Part shown: piece after piece, positions 41,424 through 46,938 of the stretch
Layout of the letters: each line of letters begins with the position of its first letter
Numbering within the stretch: position 1 is the first letter of the stretch
Assembly: GCA_964495345.1 (NCBI GenBank)
Contig: CAZBVV010000003.1
Coordinates: forward strand, 1 to 46,938
DNA length: 46,938 bases
Source of the DNA: UBA1081 sp964495345
GTDB taxonomy: Bacteria; Bacillota; Clostridia; Oscillospirales; Acutalibacteraceae
Direction of reading: 5' to 3'
Notes under the pieces: generated by a model
Database searches by the model: none
The model's input: only the letters and a program-made list of their open reading frames with translations
What the model was told of the DNA's origin: nothing
Program-made: the position numbers and the translations under genes

Positions 41424-43646
41424 ATGTTTAAGAAAATAATTTCAGTAGTTCTTGTACTTACGACGCTTTTGGCTTTTTCTTCCTTTGCATTTGCATCGTC
41501 AGATGCGTCACTTTACAGTATTTACGGTGACGGCATGCTTTTTAAACAGAATGAGGACGCTGTTATTGCAGGTACAGCAAGTACGGGAAGTAAAATTTCC
41601 GCAGAGCTTTACGATGCAGACGGCAATCTTGTTTCTAAAGGAGAAACTGTTGCTGACGCAAACGGAACATTTGCCGTTTCATTCAATTCTCCCGCAGGCG
41701 GATACGATGAATACAGTATCGTTCTTTATGTAAACGGTGCAGAGTTTGAAACTCTTGAAAACGTTGTTTTCGGTGAGCTTTGGCTTGCAAGCGGACAAAG
41801 TAATATGCAATATCCTCTTGCACAGGAAAAAATCGGTGCAGGTTTGTACGAAAATAATGAAAAATTGAGTCAATGGTTAAGAGTGCTTTTAGTTCCGGGA
41901 CTTACGGAGTATAAAGGCTCAACTCAGCTTGTCCCTTGTGAGCCTCAACAGGATATCCCCGGTGCAAAGTGGGTTACAGGTGAAAATGCCGCAATTTACA
42001 ATGTAAGTGCGGTTGCGTATTTCTTTGCCGCATCCTTGATGGAAGAGCTTGATATGCCCGTAGGTATTCTTAATGTTCCGTTGGGCGGTACTGTTATTTC
42101 ATCATGGATTTCCCGTGAAGCTATTGACTCAGATACAGATGTAAAAAATATTCTCCTTAGTGCAGGGGAGTATTACGAAAAATCCGTATGGGTTGAATCC
42201 GAACGCAGTATTTTTTATGACATGACGTCCAATTATAACCTTAAAATTGAAGCTTTGCGTCATTTTCGTATTTCGGGTATGATTTGGTATCAGGGCGAAA
42301 GTGATGTTATATTAGGCAAAACTCCCGAGCAGTATGCAAGTATGTTTGACCTTATGCAGAGGTCTTACACGGAATTGTTTGAGTTTAAAAACGGTCGTTT
42401 GCCCGTTGTATATACACAACTCGTGTCATACCCTTATCATGAAGATAACGGTATTGACCTTGTGGATATGAATATAGGCTTTGCACAGATGCAGACTCAG
42501 CAGGCTGATTCAAGAGCTGTCGTATCCGTATATGATGTGCCTCTTTCATTTATAGATGTTGCAGGCTCAATTCATCCCGAATGTAAAATGGAAATCGGTG
42601 AGCGTATGGCTGCTTCCGCATTAGGACTCGTTTACGGTGAAGACGATGTGTACACAACCGCAACCGTTAAGAATGTGGAGCTTAAAGACGGTAAAATCTA
42701 TGTTCAATTCAATAATGTGGGTGACGGACTGATTTGCACGGATTCTGTATTAAGAGGTTTTGCGATAGCCGGTGCAGACGGCGTATATGTACAGGCTGAT
42801 GCTGAAATTATAAACAGTAATACCATTATTATATATAATGAAAACATTGATGCTCCCGTTTCGGCAAGTTATGCCTACTCATTGGGCAATATGCGTTCAA
42901 ATCTTTATTCAAGCAAAGACGGAGAAACAGCTTTGCCCGTAAGTCCCTTTGTTACAGAGAAGATTACCGATGCCTCTTATTGGTATGAGAAACAGTGGGC
43001 AGACTGTGATGATGAAAACGTATGGCATATTAAAGATGATGCCTATACTGCGGAGTATGTCGCTTGGGAGTGTGAAAATGCACAGCTCTCATTTGACTCT
43101 GAATCATCATTCAAAGGGGAAAAGGGACTTCATATAACAGGTTCTGCGGATAGTTTTTGTGTAAGCCCTGTTCTCGGTGTGAGAACCGGATTGCAGAATG
43201 TTAAATTCCATGATGAAGGCTATGATTACAGCAATTACGGCTCAATCACATTCAATGTCCGTAATAACGGCAGTAAAGATGTGATTTTTGACTCTGCACG
43301 GATTTATGCAAATGCGGTAGGTTGGTACTCAGCAGTGGGTTCAATAACTGTTATTCCCGCAGACGGCAAGTGGTATGAGATTGAGATTAATCTTAACAAT
43401 CTTGATATTTACGGTGTTGATATCGGTATCCCATCATCAAATGAAATTCTGGGTAATATAACGGATATTCAGTTTTTGTTCTCAGGTGAGAACGCAGATA
43501 TAAGCTTTGATAATGTCCGTTTCGTTCCCGAAAATGAGAATAATTCATATAATCCTACTTTCAATATTATTAATTTCGTAAACATACTTAGAATTATTCC
43601 CATGTTTGTAAAAAGTTTAGCAGAGTATGTTTTCTATAAACAATAA
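41424..43646 (+). CDS. Secreted sialate O-acetylesterase-like SGNH hydrolase
   Basis: The protein has 740 residues. A signal peptide (1-22, ending FAFAS) leads to a short beta domain and an SGNH esterase domain: LASGQSNM with nucleophile Ser126, IWYQGESD, and SIHPECK with His384. Residues about 410-500 form a beta domain typical of the family's end; residues about 530-705 resemble a carbohydrate-binding jelly roll (NVKFHDEGYDYSNYG, DIQFLFSGENADISFDNV). It probably removes acetyl groups from sialic acids or plant glycans outside the cell. The end is an amphipathic hydrophobic helix, and the last Gln and stop (CAA TAA) lie in the next repeat. AGGAG precedes ATG 41424. Confidence 0.9.
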   Translation: MFKKIISVVLVLTTLLAFSSFAFASSDASLYSIYGDGMLFKQNEDAVIAGTASTGSKISAELYDADGNLVSKGETVADANGTFAVSFNSPAGGYDEYSIVLYVNGAEFETLENVVFGELWLASGQSNMQYPLAQEKIGAGLYENNEKLSQWLRVLLVPGLTEYKGSTQLVPCEPQQDIPGAKWVTGENAAIYNVSAVAYFFAASLMEELDMPVGILNVPLGGTVISSWISREAIDSDTDVKNILLSAGEYYEKSVWVESERSIFYDMTSNYNLKIEALRHFRISGMIWYQGESDVILGKTPEQYASMFDLMQRSYTELFEFKNGRLPVVYTQLVSYPYHEDNGIDLVDMNIGFAQMQTQQADSRAVVSVYDVPLSFIDVAGSIHPECKMEIGERMAASALGLVYGEDDVYTTATVKNVELKDGKIYVQFNNVGDGLICTDSVLRGFAIAGADGVYVQADAEIINSNTIIIYNENIDAPVSASYAYSLGNMRSNLYSSKDGETALPVSPFVTEKITDASYWYEKQWADCDDENVWHIKDDAYTAEYVAWECENAQLSFDSESSFKGEKGLHITGSADSFCVSPVLGVRTGLQNVKFHDEGYDYSNYGSITFNVRNNGSKDVIFDSARIYANAVGWYSAVGSITVIPADGKWYEIEINLNNLDIYGVDIGIPSSNEILGNITDIQFLFSGENADISFDNVRFVPENENNSYNPTFNIINFVNILRIIPMFVKSLAEYVFYKQ

Positions 43647-43813
43647 TTTATAGGCGTGAGCCTATAAATTATTGTAATGTAAAATTGAAAATGGAAAGTT
43701 GAAAATTGTGGAAGCCGCTTTGCGGCTTGGATTATAATGGGTTAAAGGGTGAAACCCTTTCATCAATTTTCCATTTTCAACTTTCAATTATCAATTTGAT
43801 AAATTATCGTTTA
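43638..43813. repeat. MITE-like repeat, copy 6
   Basis: The left end is a hairpin CAATAATTTATAGGC / GCCTATAAATTATTG (43641-43674), almost the same as the right end of the copy at 23335-23368. The right end AAATTATCGTTTA is degenerate. Inside are GTGGAAGCCGCTTTGCGGCTT, AAAGGGTGAAACCCTTT and a long inverted pair around AATTGAAAATGGAAAGTTG / CAACTTTCAATTATCAATT. It provides the stop of the acetylesterase gene. Confidence 0.75.
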
Positions 43814-43882
43814 TATGCAATTTGCAACATGAAACAAAAACTGTCGGATGCCGAATTGTGCATTAGTGATTTAAAAAAACAC

Positions 43883-43911
43883 TTGACATTCGATGTTATA
43901 TATGGTATAGT
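43883..43911 (+). promoter_or_regulatory. Promoter of the rpmG-secE-nusG transcript
   Basis: TTGACA, 17-bp spacer, TATAGT. The 100-base leader has a small ACCTC...GGGGT hairpin followed by TTTTTTT near 43917-43941, possibly an attenuator. Confidence 0.7.
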
Positions 43912-44010
43912 GGTTGTACCTCTTTAGGGGGTTGTTTTTTTGTGTGCCGTTTTTTCGCACATACACACCCCATATTCACGAGGGAGGCTACATTATTAGG
44001 AGGTGCCGTC

Positions 44011-44160
44011 ATGCGAGTAAAGGTTACTCTTGCTTGTACAGAATGCAAGCAGCGCAATTACAACACAATGAAGAATAAAAAGAACACACCTGACAGATTA
44101 GAGATGAATAAGTATTGCAGATTCTGCAAGAAGCACACTCTTCACAGGGAAACTAAATAA
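44011..44160 (+). CDS. rpmG: 50S ribosomal protein L33
   Basis: The protein has 49 residues. It has the zinc-binding pairs CTEC and CRFC (C+ form) and the family end KYCRFCKKHTLHRETK. TTAGGAGGTG precedes the ATG. An in-frame extension to 43942 lacks homology and is rejected. It is placed before secE as in most Firmicutes. Confidence 0.97.
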   Translation: MRVKVTLACTECKQRNYNTMKNKKNTPDRLEMNKYCRFCKKHTLHRETK

Positions 44161-44202
44161 TCGGGTTTTTGATTTATCCGACTATGAAAGGAGATTCTTC
44201 AA

Positions 44203-44631
44203 GTGGCTGATGAAAAGAAACAGGCTGACAAAGAGGCTTTAAAAGCTCAGAAACAGGCTGAAAAGGAAGCTCTTAAAGCTAAAAAAGAGCGTATTAAGCA
44301 GAGCAAGCCCAAAAAAGAGGGCAACATTTTCACGCGTATGTTCAAAGCTATCAAGAAGTTCTTTAAGGATTTCAAGGGTACGTGTAAAAAAGTTATCTGG
44401 CCCGACAGAAAAACTGTTCTCAGGAATACTCTTATCGTTTTTGTTACTGTTGTTATTGTAGGTGCAGGCATTTGGATTGTTGATTTTGCTTTCTCAAGAG
44501 GCATAAGAGGCATTCAGAATGCAATCACAGCATCTGTAAGCGACAGTGTAGATACTGAGGATGATGAATCTGTTGAAGCAGAAGACAGTTCTGAAGCAGA
44601 ATCAGATATCGCTGAAGATGCTACAGAGTAA
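44203..44631 (+). CDS. secE: Preprotein translocase subunit SecE, extended
   Basis: The protein has 142 residues, about twice the usual Firmicutes length. Residues 1-45 are a Lys/Ala/Glu-rich extension; the SecE core is 46-98 (FKGTCKKVIWPDRKTVLRN then one membrane segment about 75-97). Residues about 111-142 are a strongly acidic Glu/Asp/Ser tail. SecE stabilises the SecY channel. The start is GTG at 44203, after AAAGGAG. Identification is safe from the core motif and its place before nusG; the function of both extensions is unknown. Confidence 0.93.
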   Translation: MADEKKQADKEALKAQKQAEKEALKAKKERIKQSKPKKEGNIFTRMFKAIKKFFKDFKGTCKKVIWPDRKTVLRNTLIVFVTVVIVGAGIWIVDFAFSRGIRGIQNAITASVSDSVDTEDDESVEAEDSSEAESDIAEDATE

Positions 44632-44663
44632 AAATCAGTGCGTGTTACGGAGGTTTGATTAAA

Positions 44664-45536
44664 ATGGCAGATGCAAACTGGTATCCGAGTTGGTACATAG
44701 TACAGACCAGAACCAATTACGAGAGCAAGGTTGCAAAAAACATTGAACAGCTCGTTAAGTACCGTAAGATGCAGGATGAAATTTTCGATGTTAAGATTAT
44801 TGCAGACAGCGAGGTTCAGATTAAAGTAGGTACCGGCGGTGAATGGAGACCCATCGGTGCAAACGGCTGGAAGAGATTTTTGCGTAAAATTGACATCGGA
44901 AGCGTTAAGATTGATGATACATGGTTTGATGATGAATCCGTTTGGACAGAAGAAATTGATGCTCGTATCAAAGCTATGAGCGATGCAGTTGCGGCAGAGG
45001 CAAATTCCGTGTTCTCATTGGACGGCGGTAAGAAAGAAAAGGCCGGTTTCCGCAAATTTAAGGTCGTAACAAAAGAGTGCGACGACAACGGTTACATCAA
45101 AGAAAATAAGGTTGAATTCAGAATCGTTGAAAATAAGAAGTTCCCCTGTTATGTTTTTATCTATGCAAAAACAACTCTCAGCGAGATTGAGATTATAGGC
45201 AGGGACGGTAACAAACAGATTATCACAGAACCCAAAATTTCCGATTTTGCATGGCAGATTGTAAAAGATGCAGGTAATGCGTTTTTTGTCGGTCCCGACG
45301 GAGTTCCGACTCCTCTTGATGATGAAGATATCAAGATGTACGGAATTGAAAAAGCTGTTGTAAAAATCGAATTTAATATCGGTGATACGGTTACAATTCT
45401 TCCTCCTTCAAAGTTCGAAGGTCATATGGGTATAGTCAGCGAGATTGATGCAGAAAACGGCATTATTAAGGTATCTTTGCTTACCATGCCCGGCGTTACT
45501 GCTGAAATCAGTGCACACGAAATCACCCGTGCGTAA
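44664..45536 (+). CDS. nusG: Transcription elongation factor NusG with large insertion
   Basis: The protein has 290 residues against about 175 for usual NusG. The first strand and helix of the NGN domain (WYIVQTRTNYESKVAKNIEQ, MQDEIFDVKI) and its later part (KKFPCYVFIYAK, NAFFVGPDGVPTPLDDEDI) are separated by about 100 extra residues (about 48-158), including an acidic helix and a DGGKKEKAG linker. The KOW domain is at 236-290 (FNIGDTVTILPPSKFEGHMGIVSEID). NusG binds RNA polymerase and Rho or ribosome. GGAGGT precedes ATG 44664; TTG at 44655 is in frame. Gene order supports the call. Confidence 0.9.
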   Translation: MADANWYPSWYIVQTRTNYESKVAKNIEQLVKYRKMQDEIFDVKIIADSEVQIKVGTGGEWRPIGANGWKRFLRKIDIGSVKIDDTWFDDESVWTEEIDARIKAMSDAVAAEANSVFSLDGGKKEKAGFRKFKVVTKECDDNGYIKENKVEFRIVENKKFPCYVFIYAKTTLSEIEIIGRDGNKQIITEPKISDFAWQIVKDAGNAFFVGPDGVPTPLDDEDIKMYGIEKAVVKIEFNIGDTVTILPPSKFEGHMGIVSEIDAENGIIKVSLLTMPGVTAEISAHEITRA

Positions 45537-45607
45537 TCAATCGTTTTAATTTATTTTTTGGTAATGTGCGGCAATGCCCGCTTATTATAGGGTAATTCTT
45601 ATTATCC

Positions 45608-45645
45608 TGTGGGAGGAGAGATATACTCACTCCGCCACTACCACA
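45608..45645 (+). promoter_or_regulatory. Putative L1-binding autoregulatory site in the rplK leader
   Basis: TGTGGGAGG...CTCC...CCACA folds into a stem with the GTGGGAG motif that L1 recognises in 23S rRNA and in L11-L1 mRNA leaders. It sits 20 bases before rplK. Confidence 0.55.
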
Positions 45646-45665
45646 TTTTATTTGGAGGTGCAGTT

Positions 45666-46091
45666 ATGGCACAGAAAGTTACAGGCTACATTAAGCTTCA
45701 GATCCCTGCCGGCAAAGCAACACCGGCTCCCCCTGTTGGCCCTGCTCTCGGTCAGCACGGTGTCAACATCATGGCATTCACAAAGGAATTCAATGAGCGT
45801 ACAAAGAATGATATGGGTCTTATTATCCCCGTTGTTATTACTGTATACGCAGACCGTTCCTTCTCATTCATCACAAAGACTCCTCCCGCAGCAGTTCTTA
45901 TCAAGAAAGCTTGCGGCATTGAGAGTGGCTCCGGTGTTCCCAACAAGACAAAGGTTGCTACAATCACAAGTGAGCAGATCAGAAAAATCGCAGAGCAGAA
46001 AATGCCCGACCTTAACGCAGCAAGTGTTGAAGCCGCTATGAGTATGATAGCAGGTACAGCTCGCAGCATGGGCGTTGTAGTTGCTGACTAA
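45666..46091 (+). CDS. rplK: 50S ribosomal protein L11
   Basis: The protein has 141 residues, full length. It opens MAQKVTGYIKLQIPAGKATP, with PPVGPALGQHGVNIM and the C-terminal RNA-binding domain ending SMGVVV. TTTGGAGGTG precedes ATG 45666. L11 forms the GTPase-associated centre with L10-L12 and is needed for the stringent response. Confidence 0.98.
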   Translation: MAQKVTGYIKLQIPAGKATPAPPVGPALGQHGVNIMAFTKEFNERTKNDMGLIIPVVITVYADRSFSFITKTPPAAVLIKKACGIESGSGVPNKTKVATITSEQIRKIAEQKMPDLNAASVEAAMSMIAGTARSMGVVVAD

Positions 46092-46107
46092 GCGGAGGTA
46101 ACAGAGA

Positions 46108-46821
46108 ATGAAACACGGTAAGAAATATGTTGACAGCGTAAAGCTCGTCGATTCAACAAAACTTTATGATCCCAACGAAGCTCTTGATCTTGCTTGCAAG
46201 ACAGCAACAGCAAAGTTCGATGAAACTGTAGAAGTTCATGTTCGTCTTGGCGTTGACTCACGTCATGCAGATCAGCAGGTCAGAGGTGCAGTTGTTCTTC
46301 CTAACGGAACAGGTAAAAACGTAAGAGTTGCAGTTTTCGCAAAAGGTGCAGAAGCAGATGCTGCAGTAGCAGCAGGTGCTGAAGTTGTCGGTGCAGAAGA
46401 CCTTGTTGCAAGAATTCAGGGCGAAGGCTTTATGGATTTCGATGTTGCAATCGCAGCTCCCAATATGATGGGTCTTGTAGGCCGTCTCGGTAAAGTCCTC
46501 GGTCCCCGTGGTCTTATGCCCAGCCCCAAGGCAGGTACAGTTACTCCCGACGTTGCTAAGGCTGTTACAGAAGCTAAGGCAGGTAAGATTGAGTACCGTC
46601 TTGACAAAACAAACATTATTCACTGTCCTATCGGTAAAGCATCTTTTGGTGCAGAGAAGCTTGGCGAAAACTTCGCTACTCTTCTTGAAGCTATCGTAAA
46701 GGCTAAACCCGCAGCAGCTAAGGGTCAGTACATCCGTTCATGTGTTGTTGCTTCAACAATGGGTCCCGGTGTACGTGTTAACCCCAACAAGGTTGTTGTT
46801 TCCGCTGCGACAGAAGAATAA
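46108..46821 (+). CDS. rplA: 50S ribosomal protein L1
   Basis: The protein has 237 residues. Family landmarks: AVVLPNGTGKNVRVAVFAKG, the LGPRGLMPSPKAGTVT signature and SCVVASTMGPGVRVN at the end. GCGGAGGTAA precedes the ATG, 16 bases after rplK. L1 binds the stalk of 23S rRNA and is a likely repressor of its own operon through the site at 45608. Confidence 0.98.
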   Translation: MKHGKKYVDSVKLVDSTKLYDPNEALDLACKTATAKFDETVEVHVRLGVDSRHADQQVRGAVVLPNGTGKNVRVAVFAKGAEADAAVAAGAEVVGAEDLVARIQGEGFMDFDVAIAAPNMMGLVGRLGKVLGPRGLMPSPKAGTVTPDVAKAVTEAKAGKIEYRLDKTNIIHCPIGKASFGAEKLGENFATLLEAIVKAKPAAAKGQYIRSCVVASTMGPGVRVNPNKVVVSAATEE

Positions 46822-46833
46822 TTAATTAAGGTA

Positions 46834-46862
46834 TTGACACAAGCATAAATTTGTGTTAGTAT
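46834..46862 (+). promoter_or_regulatory. Promoter of the downstream rplJ-rplL transcript
   Basis: TTGACA, 17-bp spacer, TAGTAT, 12 bases after the rplA stop. Confidence 0.75.
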
Positions 46863-46869
46863 ATATAAG

Positions 46870-46938
46870 CTGTTCTAAAGACAGCAGGTACGGTTTTCCG
46901 TGTAAGCTATGCCGCCTGCCGAGGAATGGGATACGATT
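46870..46938 (+). ncRNA. Ribosomal protein L10 leader (3' end outside window)
   Basis: The segment contains AAAGACAGCAGGTACGG and the pairing partner GCCGCCTGCCGAGG, the conserved core of the L10 leader bound by the L10-L12 complex. The rplJ gene should follow outside the window. Confidence 0.75.

Noticed and set aside
1..46938. tRNA or rRNA genes
   Set aside because: No cloverleaf-like GTTCRANNC segments with CCA-compatible ends or rRNA signatures were seen on either strand.

Overview
The window looks like chromosomal DNA of a spore-forming, Gram-positive gut-type Clostridia, probably Ruminococcaceae/Oscillospirales-like. The evidence is an AT-leaning sequence with strong Shine-Dalgarno sites (GGAGG), TTGACA-N17-TATAAT promoters, an alpha/beta-type small acid-soluble spore protein, a membrane-bound M23 peptidase resembling SpoIIQ, dockerin-like modules, a sortase substrate and many secreted glycan- or ester-acting proteins. 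The taxon is an inference; no rRNA or tRNA gene is visible.

Layout. 1-6270: secreted and envelope genes (tail of an unknown secreted protein, a lipase-like hydrolase, an AI-2E family transporter, a GH43-like enzyme, a metallophosphoesterase). 6536-9630: spore protein, MATE transporter and an NfeD/SPFH pair. 9830-14060: a three-gene accessory cassette with its own promoter and terminator: excisionase-like HTH, a 1103-residue SF1 helicase with a predicted nuclease insertion, two C4 zinc fingers and an RQC-like end, and a 195-residue partner. 14465-19398: radical SAM protein divergent from a TVP38 membrane protein, Na/Pi cotransporter, and mntP behind a yybP-ykoY (Mn2+) riboswitch. 19699-28249: PadR regulator with a coupled membrane protein, an MFS transporter, secA, nth and an Ig-like/dockerin protein. 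28445-36663: M23 peptidase, a second dockerin protein, an operon of two M42 peptidases, an acetyltransferase and a glycosidase, a 56-residue protein, and a sortase-anchored protein with 12-residue repeats. 37080-43646: glycogen phosphorylase with a GH13 glucosidase, then a secreted sialate O-acetylesterase-like protein. 44011-46938: rpmG-secE-nusG-rplK-rplA, ending in an L10 leader.

Functional picture: much of the window serves carbohydrate harvest and storage (GH43, GHL6-like, GH13, GlgP, acetylesterase), cell-surface display (dockerin, sortase and amphipathic-tail proteins, with SecA and SecE for export) and ion homeostasis (Mn, Pi). Between genes lies a family of short repeats with AACAATAATTTA-type ends, filled with small hairpins; two copies provide the last codon and stop of neighbouring genes (secA and the acetylesterase). 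The most unusual items are the helicase cassette, a shared C-terminal amphipathic tail on several secreted proteins, a NusG with a roughly 100-residue insertion, and the stop-donating repeats.
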